From Pseudomonadota bacterium (GTDB lineage: Bacteria > Pseudomonadota > Alphaproteobacteria > Rhizobiales > Xanthobacteraceae), in NCBI GenBank assembly GCA_023392205.1, contig JAEVZN010000397.1, forward strand, positions 1 through 14,801: 14,801 bases of DNA. The letters are read 5' to 3'. The notes beneath the pieces are model-generated. The model saw nothing but the letters and a program-made list of their open reading frames with translations, did no database searches and had not been told where the DNA came from. The translations under genes and the position numbers were made by a program. Of this stretch, positions 7,505 through 14,346 are shown piece after piece; position 1 is the first letter of the stretch; every line of letters begins with the position of its first letter.

Positions 7505-8608
7505 GTGGCGGATATGGCAAACACTCCCGACAAGCAGAATAACGGCCCGACCGATATCGCGAGTGTCCTCGCGACCCTCGCGACCCGCCAGGCCGAGAAT
7601 GCCAAGCCGACACGGCAATTGTCCGGTCCCGAGCGCGCCGCCGTCCTGATGCTGGCGCTGGGCGATCAATATGGCGGCAAGATCTGGGAGATGCTGGACG
7701 ACGACGAATTGCGCGAACTCTCGATCTGCATGTCGACGCTGGGCAACATCGAGGCTGCGACGGTCGAGCAATTGCTGCTGGAATTCGTGAGCCGGCTGTC
7801 GGCTTCCGGTTCGCTGATGGGCAATTACGAGGCAACCGAGCGGCTGCTGCAGCAATTCCTGCCGCCCGAGCGGGTCGGCGGCATCATGGACGAGATTCGC
7901 GGACCGGCCGGCCGCAACATGTGGGAGAAGCTCTCCAACGTCCAGGAGGACGTGCTCGCCAATTACCTGAAGAACGAATATCCGCAGACCATCGCCGTGG
8001 TGCTGTCCAAGCTGCGACCGGAACATGCCGCGCGCGTGCTGTCCATACTGCCCGAGGATCTGGCGCTCGATGTGGTCAACCGCATGCTACGGATGGAAGC
8101 GATCCAGAAGGAAGTGATCGATCGCGTCGAGCAGACGCTGCGTACCGAATTCATGTCGAATATCTCCAAGACGCGGCGTCGCGACGCGCACGAGGTCATG
8201 GCGGAGATATTCAACAATTTCGACCGGCAGACAGAGACCCGCTTCATCACCTCGCTGGAAGAGGACAACCGGGATTCGGCGGAGCGTATCAAGGCGCTGA
8301 TGTTCACCTTCGACGATCTGGTCAAGCTCGATGCCGGTTCGGCGCAGACGCTCATGCGCAATATCGACAAGGACAAGCTCGCCATCGCGCTCAAGGGCGC
8401 ATCCGAGCCTGTCCGGCAATTCTTCTTCAGCAACATGTCGACGCGCGCCGCCAAGATGCTGGGCGACGACATGGAGGCGCTCGGTCCGGTGCGGCTGCGC
8501 GATGTCGACGAGGCGCAGGTGTTGCTGGTCAACATGGCCAAGGACCTTGCCGCCAAGGGCGAACTCATCATCACCAAGCAGCGCGGCGACGAGGAGCTCG
8601 TCTATTGA
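7505..8608 (+). CDS. fliG: Flagellar motor switch protein FliG
   Basis: FliG binds FliF and is the rotor face that meets the MotA stator, so it takes part in torque and switching. The product is 367 residues, slightly longer than usual because of an N-terminal extension of about 35 polar residues before [15 protein letters not shown]. The middle domain has [21 protein letters not shown]. The C-terminal domain carries the charged torque helix ([18 protein letters not shown]) and ends with the conserved [10 protein letters not shown] region. A GTG at 7505 follows the fliF TAG directly. An ATG at 7514 in the same frame, behind AGGTGG, could be the real start, giving 364 residues. The last base of the stop is shared with the first base of the fliH ATG. 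Confidence 0.96.
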   Translation: MADMANTPDKQNNGPTDIASVLATLATRQAENAKPTRQLSGPERAAVLMLALGDQYGGKIWEMLDDDELRELSICMSTLGNIEAATVEQLLLEFVSRLSASGSLMGNYEATERLLQQFLPPERVGGIMDEIRGPAGRNMWEKLSNVQEDVLANYLKNEYPQTIAVVLSKLRPEHAARVLSILPEDLALDVVNRMLRMEAIQKEVIDRVEQTLRTEFMSNISKTRRRDAHEVMAEIFNNFDRQTETRFITSLEEDNRDSAERIKALMFTFDDLVKLDAGSAQTLMRNIDKDKLAIALKGASEPVRQFFFSNMSTRAAKMLGDDMEALGPVRLRDVDEAQVLLVNMAKDLAAKGELIITKQRGDEELVY

Positions 8609-9231
8609 TGGGCGCCCCGGCCAAATTCATGTTCGACCTCGATTTTGCAGCGCCCAAGCCGCAAAACACCGCCATGCCGCTGGCCGATCACCAGGCCAAG
8701 CTGGCGGAAGCGGAAAGCCGTGGCTATCGCAAGGGCTTTGCGGAGGGTCAGCGCGAAGCGGAGGCCGAAACCTCACGCCGCATGGCGATGGCGATGGAAG
8801 ATCTGGCGCGCTCGCTCGATACGCTGTCGCGCGGATTGTCCGGGATCGAACAGAGGGTCGAGGCGGAAGCCGTCGAGGTCGCCCTTGCCACCGGACGCAA
8901 GCTGTCCGCCGAACTGATCGCGCGCGAACCCTTCATGGAGATCGAGGCGCTGGCGGCGGGATGCTTCCGCGATCTTGTCGGCATTCCGCATGTGGTCGTG
9001 CGCATCAACGACGCGCTGTATGCCGAAGCGCAGACGCGGCTCACCGAGATCGCTCGCACCACCGGCTTTGACGGCCGTCTGCTGATCCTTGCCGAGCCCG
9101 ATATCGCGGTCGGCGATTGCCGCATCGAATGGGCCGATGGCGGAATCACCCGCGAACAGGCCAGGACCGAAGCGCAGATCGACGAGACGGTGAAGCGGTT
9201 CGTCATCGCACGGCGTGCCGGAGAGATTTGA
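8608..9231 (+). CDS. fliH: FliH-type flagellar export regulator (FlbE)
   Basis: FliH-type proteins hold the export ATPase FliI and link it to the C-ring through FliN. In Caulobacter the gene at this place is called flbE. The 207-residue product has an N-terminal FMFDLDF motif, then a predicted coiled coil at about 30-80 rich in Ala, Glu and Arg (including RGYRKGFAEGQREAEAE). A C-terminal domain follows with VVVRINDALYAEAQ and a DCRIEWADGG motif, as in FliH/YscL. The start overlaps the fliG stop (TGATG), which indicates translational coupling. The frame extends far upstream inside fliG but that part is not coding. fliI is not in this window. Confidence 0.88.
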   Translation: MGAPAKFMFDLDFAAPKPQNTAMPLADHQAKLAEAESRGYRKGFAEGQREAEAETSRRMAMAMEDLARSLDTLSRGLSGIEQRVEAEAVEVALATGRKLSAELIAREPFMEIEALAAGCFRDLVGIPHVVVRINDALYAEAQTRLTEIARTTGFDGRLLILAEPDIAVGDCRIEWADGGITREQARTEAQIDETVKRFVIARRAGEI

Positions 9232-9249
9232 AAGTGAAAGGTCCAGACG

Positions 9250-9606
9250 ATGAGTGACAACGAGGCCAAAGTGCCCTTCCCCAATCTGGAGGCCGGCGGT
9301 GGCGGCGCCCCCGACATCACGCTGGCGCCGATCGGCGAACCGGAAGCCGCCGGCATGACCGCGGCCGACCTCGAAGCTATTTTCGACGTGCCGGTACAGG
9401 TGTCGGCGGTGCTGGGCCGCTCGCGCATGGATGTCAGCGACCTGCTGCGGCTCGGACCCGGTGCCGTGCTCGAACTGGACCGAAAGGTCGGCGAAGCGAT
9501 CGACATCTATGTCAACAACCGCCTGATCGCGCGCGGCGAAGTGGTGCTGGTCGAGGAGAAGCTCGGCGTGACCATGACCGAAATCATCAAGGCCGACCGG
9601 GGATGA
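9250..9606 (+). CDS. fliN: Flagellar motor switch protein FliN
   Basis: FliN forms the lower part of the C-ring, taking part in switching and docking the FliH-FliI complex. The protein is 118 residues, with a short acidic, Gly/Pro-rich N-terminal part of about 35 residues. The SpoA domain then has the family motifs: IFDVPVQVSAVLGRSRM, DLLRLGPGAVLELDR, IYVNNRLIARGEVVLVE and GVTMTEII. GAAAGG precedes the ATG. It lies 18 bases after fliH and 46 bases before flbD in the same operon. Confidence 0.96.
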   Translation: MSDNEAKVPFPNLEAGGGGAPDITLAPIGEPEAAGMTAADLEAIFDVPVQVSAVLGRSRMDVSDLLRLGPGAVLELDRKVGEAIDIYVNNRLIARGEVVLVEEKLGVTMTEIIKADRG

Positions 9607-9652
9607 CGATGACCACGCACATCCTCAAAAACGAGAATGAAGGATAGGACCG

Positions 9653-11020
9653 ATGCGCCTCCTGATCGTCGGAACCCTGAAAGGCCAGCTCACGCTCGCC
9701 ACCAAATACGCCATGGACAAGGGCGCGAGCGTCACGCATGCGGACGGGATCGCGCAGGCGCTGGCCGTCCTGCGGTCGGGGCGCGGTGCGGATCTGCTGA
9801 TGGTCGACGTCGCTGTCGATATCGCAAGCCTGATCGCGCAACTGACAAACGAACATATTCACGCGCCGGTCGTGGCTTGCGGCATCGAGAATAACGCCCG
9901 CGCGGCCGTCGCCGCCATCCATGCGGGCGCCAAGGAATACATCCCGCTGCCGCCCGATCCGGAAATGATCGCAGCCGTGCTCGCCGCCGTCGCCAATGAC
10001 GACCGCGAAATGGTCTGGCGCGACGAATCCATGGGGCATGTGGTCAAGCTCGCCCAGCAGATTGCAGGCTCGGATGCCTCGGTGCTGATCACCGGCGAGA
10101 GCGGCACCGGAAAGGAAGTGCTGGCGCGCTATGTGCACACCCGCTCCCGCCGCGCCAACAAGCATTTCATCAGCGTCAATTGCGCCGCCATCCCCGAAGC
10201 CCTGCTGGAATCCGAATTGTTCGGCCACGAGAAGGGCGCCTTTACCGGGGCCATCGCGCGCCGCATCGGCAAGTTCGAGGAAGCCAATGGCGGCACGCTG
10301 CTGCTGGACGAAGTCTCGGAAATGGATGTGCGGCTGCAGGCCAAGCTCCTGCGCGCCATTCAGGAGCGGGTGATCGACCGGGTCGGTGGCACCAAGCCGG
10401 TGCCGGTGGATATCCGCATCATCGCCACCTCGAACCGCAATCTCGTCGAGGCCGCCCGCAATGGCAGCTTCCGCGAAGACCTGCTGTTCCGGCTCAATGT
10501 CGTCAATCTGCGGCTGCCGCCCCTGCGCGAACGGCCCCAGGATGTGATCGCGCTGGCGGAACATTTCATCGCCAAATATTCGGCGGCGAACGGATTGCCA
10601 ATGCGGTCGCTCTCGGCCGAGGGACGCAAGGCGCTGGCGCACAAGAGCTGGCCGGGCAATGTGCGCGAACTGGAAAACATGCTGCATCGCGCGGTGCTGC
10701 TCACATCCGATGCAGAGATCGGGCCGGACGCGCTCGTGACGCCGGACGGCATGCGCCTCGACGCGGCGGCGTCGGATGTGGCCTCGCATGCGGCCGTCGC
10801 GGCCGAACAGGTCACGCGCGGTCTGGTCGGCCGGACGGTGGCCGATGTGGAACGCGATCTCATTCTGGAAACGCTGAAGCATTGCCTCGGCAACCGGACC
10901 CATGCCGCCAATATCCTCGGCATTTCCATCCGCACCCTGCGCAACAAACTCAACGAATATGCCGGCGACGGTGTCGCCGTCCCGGCCCCGCATGGCGGCG
11001 AAGTCCGCATGGCGGGATAG
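9653..11020 (+). CDS. flbD: FlbD, sigma-54-dependent flagellar transcription regulator
   Basis: FlbD activates late flagellar sigma-54 promoters and represses fliF in Caulobacter; its activity is coupled to assembly through FliX. The 455-residue protein has three parts. Residues 1-120 form a degenerate receiver: Asp52 is at the phosphorylation position, but the acidic pair near residue 8 is replaced by Gly-Thr and the conserved Lys near 99 is missing. The AAA+ domain has Walker A GESGTGKE at 148-155, the sigma-54 contact loop GAFTGA at 195-200, Walker B LLLDE at 216-220, and Arg274 and Arg280 in FREDLLFRLN. A Fis-type helix-turn-helix lies near 420-445 (NRTHAANILGISIRTLRNKL). AAGGATAGG precedes the ATG. 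It is the last gene of the fliF operon. Confidence 0.94.
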   Translation: MRLLIVGTLKGQLTLATKYAMDKGASVTHADGIAQALAVLRSGRGADLLMVDVAVDIASLIAQLTNEHIHAPVVACGIENNARAAVAAIHAGAKEYIPLPPDPEMIAAVLAAVANDDREMVWRDESMGHVVKLAQQIAGSDASVLITGESGTGKEVLARYVHTRSRRANKHFISVNCAAIPEALLESELFGHEKGAFTGAIARRIGKFEEANGGTLLLDEVSEMDVRLQAKLLRAIQERVIDRVGGTKPVPVDIRIIATSNRNLVEAARNGSFREDLLFRLNVVNLRLPPLRERPQDVIALAEHFIAKYSAANGLPMRSLSAEGRKALAHKSWPGNVRELENMLHRAVLLTSDAEIGPDALVTPDGMRLDAAASDVASHAAVAAEQVTRGLVGRTVADVERDLILETLKHCLGNRTHAANILGISIRTLRNKLNEYAGDGVAVPAPHGGEVRMAG

Positions 11021-11087
11021 TCGAATTAATTCTGAACACACCGGCTCGTTTGCGTATTATACAATTAGACCGCCACAAAGGGCCGAA
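11021..11087 (+). promoter_or_regulatory. Possible promoter and leader of the DUF488 gene
   Basis: This AT-rich spacer follows the flbD stop. TATTAT at 11055-11060 is a fair -10 element, and TGAACA at 11033-11038, 16 bases upstream of it, is a weak -35 candidate. AAAGGG at about 11077-11082 serves as ribosome site for the ATG at 11088. There is no terminator hairpin after flbD, so read-through from the flagellar operon is also possible. Confidence 0.35.
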
Positions 11088-11615
11088 ATGAATACGATTT
11101 TTACTATCGGATATGAAGGAACTGACATAGCTCAGTTTTTATCGACACTGTCGTCGGAGCGAATTCAGTTGCTTGCGGACGTGCGGGCGATAGCTATCTC
11201 CCGCAAGAAGGGCTTCTCAAAAAATGCTCTTCGTCACTCGTTGTCGCAGGCCGGAATTGAATATCAGCACTTCGTCGATCTAGGCGACCCCAAGGAAGGC
11301 CGAGAAGCCGCGCGAGCCGGCCGCTTTGCACAGTTTCACAAAGTCTACAGCAATCATCTCGGAAGCCCTTCGGCGCAAGCAGCATTGTCGCAATTAATTG
11401 ACGCATCGACACAATTTCGAACCTGCCTCATGTGCTTCGAGCGAGAACCGGCGAGTTGTCATCGAACTCTAGTAGCCGAAGCAATGTCTCAACATGGTAT
11501 AATGATCGCGAATCTATTTAGCAGATTAGATTTGCACAATGCTGGGATCAGTAAGAAGCTGCCGAGTGGCAATTTTGATCAAAGCAATTCCACGGGCCAG
11601 CAAGAAATACGGTGA
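11088..11615 (+). CDS. DUF488 family protein
   Basis: The 175-residue protein has the hallmarks of the DUF488 family. TIGYEG lies at residues 6-11. LLADVRAIAISRKKGFSK at 28-45 is the usual Asp-Val-Arg then Ser-Arg motif. GIEYQHFVDLGDP follows near 56-68. The Cys/His motif CFEREPASCHR is at 116-126, with a further Cys113. The biochemical role of DUF488 is not established. The conserved Asp, Arg, Cys and His look like an active or metal site, but that is inference. ATG at 11088 has AAAGGG upstream, and the frame before it is flbD sequence and spacer. Its codons are AT-richer than in the flanking genes. The next gene overlaps its 3' end in another frame. Confidence 0.85.
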   Translation: MNTIFTIGYEGTDIAQFLSTLSSERIQLLADVRAIAISRKKGFSKNALRHSLSQAGIEYQHFVDLGDPKEGREAARAGRFAQFHKVYSNHLGSPSAQAALSQLIDASTQFRTCLMCFEREPASCHRTLVAEAMSQHGIMIANLFSRLDLHNAGISKKLPSGNFDQSNSTGQQEIR

Positions 11616-12303
11616 AACGGTTTGTTGTGCAGGTGCCACCGATAGCGGCGAGTGGCGGCGACTTTACCCTGTCCGATTTCGTCAATTAGCCGGCGAGGGG
11701 CAGTTTTCCCGCTGGGACATAGTAAGCTTCAATTATCGCCGACCAAGAGATGATGTTCGGTATGAAAGTTGTCACGTCTTTGAGGACACCATATTAGTTG
11801 AAGGAGAGGTCCCGCCAAATCGTCGAGCCGAATTTCTCGATCGGCTTCTCGTTGGGTCAGCAAGAATAGCAGCTTCAAAAAGGCAATCGTTGGCACTCAT
11901 CCGACCTAAGAACGTGCGGTTCATTTTTAAGAAAAAAAAGCCAGCAGCCATTGACGCCGAAAAGGCGCTTTTCGTCAAAGCAGGTAGGCAGACATCCTTT
12001 CTAGATGCAGACCTTGAGGCATTAGACCCCGTGCCTTACGCATTCGCTTTTCGCTTCGAAGACGATGACGGCCAACACACCTATCAATGCGGAGATTGGG
12101 AGACTCAGGCAACCTTTTGGAAATGGAAAAGGACCTACGGGGAGCAACGCGCACTCCAAGACCTTTCTGCCAGATACAACGATGAGTATCCAAAGAAAGG
12201 CCTAGCATTTGCGCTCGGAAATGTCCTGAAACGTCCGCATACGTGGCAGCTGCTTGGCGTAATTCGAGCGGACGATAAGTTCCAGACTAGCTTCTCGTTT
12301 TAA
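11539..12303 (+). CDS. Conserved-looking hypothetical protein paired with DUF488
   Basis: This 254-residue protein has no family name I can give. Its features are: a basic N-terminal stretch LIKAIPRASKKYGETVCCAG near 13-32 with two adjacent Cys; WRRLYPVRFRQL near 39-50; a WD-SFNYRRP stretch near 59-69; a Lys run at 131-134; and a C-terminal region with HTYQCGDWETQATFWKW near 180-196 and RPHTWQLLGVIRAD near 232-245. Many aromatic and basic residues suggest nucleic acid contact, but this is only a guess. ATG at 11539 overlaps the DUF488 gene by 77 bases in another frame. A GTG at 11566 would shorten the protein to 245 residues and may be the true start. Neither has a strong ribosome site, so coupling to DUF488 translation is likely. 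Confidence 0.75.
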   Translation: MLGSVRSCRVAILIKAIPRASKKYGETVCCAGATDSGEWRRLYPVRFRQLAGEGQFSRWDIVSFNYRRPRDDVRYESCHVFEDTILVEGEVPPNRRAEFLDRLLVGSARIAASKRQSLALIRPKNVRFIFKKKKPAAIDAEKALFVKAGRQTSFLDADLEALDPVPYAFAFRFEDDDGQHTYQCGDWETQATFWKWKRTYGEQRALQDLSARYNDEYPKKGLAFALGNVLKRPHTWQLLGVIRADDKFQTSFSF

Positions 12304-12319
12304 GAGAGCGCGACCTGAA

Positions 12320-12667
12320 ATGACCTCAATTTATAAAATACTCCCATTGGCTCTCTGGCAGGAAGCGCAGCACGCCGGCCGGTTTGACGGCTCCGCCGTC
12401 GATCTCGCCGACGGCTATATCCATTTCTCCACCGCAGAGCAGGCTGCCGAAACCGCAGCCAAACACTTTGCTGGTCAGACCGATCTGGTGCTCCTGCAGG
12501 TCTCCGCAGATGCGCTGGGCGATGCCCTGAAATGGGAGCCGTCGCGCGGCGGGGCGCTGTTTCCGCATCTTTATGACCGGCTGGACGTGGCCCATGTGAC
12601 GGCCGCGCATCCGCTGCCACTCGGCGACGACGGGCGGCATGTATTTCCCGAGATGCTACAGGCCTGA
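12320..12667 (+). CDS. DUF952 family protein
   Basis: The 115-residue cytosolic protein matches DUF952. IYKILPLALWQEA is at the N-terminus, then DLADGYIHFSTAEQAAETAAKH at about 28-49, LVLLQVSADAL, and the signature LKWEPSRGGALFPHLYDRL at about 73-91. The family fold resembles ADP-ribose-handling proteins in some descriptions, but no activity is established. The first ten or so codons are AT-rich (TCA, ATT, TAT, AAA, ATA) like the insert to the left, and the rest is GC-rich like the chromosome, so the insert boundary may lie in its 5' end. It starts 16 bases after the preceding stop. Confidence 0.88.
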   Translation: MTSIYKILPLALWQEAQHAGRFDGSAVDLADGYIHFSTAEQAAETAAKHFAGQTDLVLLQVSADALGDALKWEPSRGGALFPHLYDRLDVAHVTAAHPLPLGDDGRHVFPEMLQA

Positions 12668-12696
12668 CGCCCGCCGGCCTTCCACGGATTGAACAG

Positions 12697-13776
12697 ATGA
12701 AAACCACGATCGTTTTGGCATGTGCCGTCACACTGACATGCAGCTTTGACGCACAGGCGCAGGAAGCCCGCCAGTTCCGCGACTGGTATGCGGCGTGCGA
12801 TAATCTGCGCAATTGCAGCGCCTATGGCTTCGGAACGCAGGACGCGAGCCCTTCCGCCTATCTGCGGATCGAGCGCGGCGCATCCCCGGATGCCGTCGCG
12901 GCGCTCACGATCACAGTCGATATGTCCTCCGGATCGACCTTCGGATTGCAATTCGACGACCGGACCCTGCCCGGCCTGCCTTCCGGCAATCTCCGCGGCG
13001 AAGAAGGCGACGGCCATGACATGCGCCGGGTTCGCATCCAGCTCACGCCCGCACTGGTGGCGTCCATGCGCAAGGCGAAGGCGATCGTAGTGACGCGGAC
13101 CGATCCGCCGGCCCGCAAGCTGGATGCCGGCGATCGCCGCTCGACGATTTCGATGTCGGGTGCCACCGCTGCGCTGTTGTGGATCGACGACCGGCAGCAA
13201 CGCCTCGATACGCCGACGGCATTCGTCCGTAGCGGCGGCAAGGCGCCCGATGCCATGCTGCCGCTGCCGGCAGCGCCGGTGATCGTCGCGGCAAAGCCCC
13301 AATCCGGAACGGCGCCGAAACCCGACCCGGCAATCCTTGCGCAGGTCCGAAAGGTCTGCGAGGGCGACGACAGAGCCGCGCTGGAGGATTCGGCGGCACT
13401 CTCTCCCACCCTTTTCCTTTATTCGTATGCATGTCCGGACATGAGCGGCGCCTACAACATGAATGGCGTTTTCATGATCGTGGCCGCCGGCAATCCCAAA
13501 GCCGCGCGCGCCGTCGATTTCGTCTGGCCGTTCAAGATGGCAGATCAGCCGCAGGACCACCCGCGTACCCTCGCGACGAATGCGTCGTTCGACCCCAAGA
13601 GCATGGAATTGCAGACCTTCAACAAGGGCCGCGGGATCGGCGATTGCGGCACGGCGGAGACCTGGGTGTTCGACGGTCGTGCTTTCCGCCTGGCCGAATT
13701 GAGCATGATGTCTGAATGCATGGGCGTCCCGCCGGACGATTGGCCGGTCCTGTATCGCGCCGAGGTCCGGCGCTAG
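12697..13776 (+). CDS. DUF1176 exported protein
   Basis: The 359-residue protein starts with a signal peptide (residues 1-22, ending in AQAQ) and is expected in the periplasm. The mature N-terminus FRDWYAACDNLRNCSAYGF at about 27-45 is the DUF1176 signature, with its two Cys likely forming a disulfide. Further Cys pairs lie in the C-terminal half (VRKVCEGDD, YACPDMSG, IGDCGTAE and SECMG), consistent with oxidative folding. The family is found in proteobacteria and has no assigned function. ACGGA lies upstream of the ATG. It follows the DUF952 gene by 29 bases and may be cotranscribed. It faces the thioesterase gene tail to tail, with 16 bases between the stops and no terminator visible there. 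Confidence 0.85.
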   Translation: MKTTIVLACAVTLTCSFDAQAQEARQFRDWYAACDNLRNCSAYGFGTQDASPSAYLRIERGASPDAVAALTITVDMSSGSTFGLQFDDRTLPGLPSGNLRGEEGDGHDMRRVRIQLTPALVASMRKAKAIVVTRTDPPARKLDAGDRRSTISMSGATAALLWIDDRQQRLDTPTAFVRSGGKAPDAMLPLPAAPVIVAAKPQSGTAPKPDPAILAQVRKVCEGDDRAALEDSAALSPTLFLYSYACPDMSGAYNMNGVFMIVAAGNPKAARAVDFVWPFKMADQPQDHPRTLATNASFDPKSMELQTFNKGRGIGDCGTAETWVFDGRAFRLAELSMMSECMGVPPDDWPVLYRAEVRR

Positions 13777-13792
13777 CTCCTACCGCCCGGCG

Positions 13793-14236
13793 TCAGAGCA
13801 GCGCATAGGCGCTCGACACCATCGCCACCGGCTTTGCATCGGACGCACTGGACAAGATCACACGCCCGAACGCCATGCTCTTGCCCAGCCGCACGATGCG
13901 CGCATCCGCCAGCACGTCGGTGCCGACAGCGGGCTTGAGGAAATGCGTGGTCTGGTCGACCGTGGTCATCGGGCAATAGCTGCCCGCTGCGGCCGACACC
14001 GCAAACACCATCGCGGTATCGGCAAACGACATCAGTGCCTGGCCGCAGATGATGCCGCCCTCCCGGCACAGCCGGTCCGAATAGGCCATCCGCAGCAATG
14101 CTCCCGCACCGGCAGGATCGTCCGCGCCGAAGATGGCGTCCACGCGCAGCGACAGGTCCTGCACCCAGGGCGCGAAGACCTGTTCCAGCAATTGCTGTGC
14201 GGCGTCGGGCGAAAACCCGCCTTGCGTCCCGGCCAT
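13793..14236 (-). CDS. PaaI-type hotdog-fold thioesterase
   Basis: The 147-residue protein fits the PaaI/YbgC class of acyl-CoA thioesterases, which hydrolyse acyl- or aryl-CoA thioesters. The region REGGIICGQALMSFADTAMVFAV at about 60-82 corresponds to the hotdog central helix with its catalytic-site Gly pair and Asp. TTVDQTTHFLKPAVGTDVLADARIVRLGKSM follows as the family beta strands. The His usual before the second Gly is Ile-Cys here, so activity is not certain. The frame extends to 14311, inside the flhA promoter. I chose ATG at 14236, which has GGGGGA five bases upstream. It is divergent from flhA. Confidence 0.8.
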   Translation of the reverse strand: MAGTQGGFSPDAAQQLLEQVFAPWVQDLSLRVDAIFGADDPAGAGALLRMAYSDRLCREGGIICGQALMSFADTAMVFAVSAAAGSYCPMTTVDQTTHFLKPAVGTDVLADARIVRLGKSMAFGRVILSSASDAKPVAMVSSAYALL

Positions 14237-14260
14237 CGAATCCCCCTTCGGACAAGACAG

Positions 14261-14270
14261 GTTAACGCTT
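14261..14270 (+). promoter_or_regulatory. Additional GTTAACGCTT half-site upstream of flhA
   Basis: GTTAACGCTT occurs here and again at 14292-14301, exactly 31 bases apart, about three turns of the helix. The second copy is part of the main CtrA-type box. The first lies in the spacer between the divergent thioesterase and flhA and could be a second CtrA contact. Confidence 0.4.
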
Positions 14271-14292
14271 TCGCGCCCTCCGGCCAGCCTCG

Positions 14293-14334
14293 TTAACGCT
14301 TCGCTAACCATAAGGCAGGCAAATATTGCCCAGT
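14293..14334 (+). promoter_or_regulatory. flhA promoter: CtrA-type box and palindromic operator
   Basis: TTAA (14293-14296), seven bases, CTAACCATA (14304-14312), five bases, then GGCAAATATTGCCCAGT (14318-14334). The box differs from TTAA-N7-TTAACCAT by one base. All spacings and the 17-base downstream sequence are identical to the fliF promoter. The palindrome ends 16 bases before the flhA ATG, so the leader must be very short. Confidence 0.7.
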
Positions 14335-14346
14335 GGCGGAGACACC

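Larger units (their letters stand above)
11021..12350. mobile_element. AT-rich accessory insert between flbD and the DUF952 gene
   Basis: Base composition drops sharply here. Counted by hand, 11101-11160 has 26 G+C in 60 bases and 12301-12360 also 26 of 60, against 43 of 60 at 10501-10560 and 41 of 60 at 12361-12420. The insert holds two overlapping genes and no visible transposase or integrase. I found no clear terminal inverted repeats or target-site duplications. A ten-base palindrome GAATTAATTC lies at its left edge. In Caulobacter flbD and flhA are close neighbours, so acquisition by transfer is likely; the mechanism and the exact ends are not visible. Confidence 0.6.

Noticed and set aside
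7921..8607. Upstream extension of the fliH frame inside fliG
   Set aside because: The translated extension is Arg/Gly-rich and overlaps well-conserved fliG sequence. FliH starts at the coupled ATG at 8608.
9587..11041. 484-codon open frame on the minus strand opposite flbD
   Set aside because: It is antisense to flbD, whose AAA+ motifs are intact, and the antisense product is low-complexity with no recognisable motif.
11932..11939. Run of eight A in the gene beside DUF488, a possible slippage site
   Set aside because: The frame stays open and the protein features continue across it, and no stem or alternative product follows. Chance in AT-rich DNA is enough.
13777..13792. Possible bidirectional terminator between the DUF1176 and thioesterase genes
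   Set aside because: Only 16 bases separate the stops, and I see no hairpin with a T run there.
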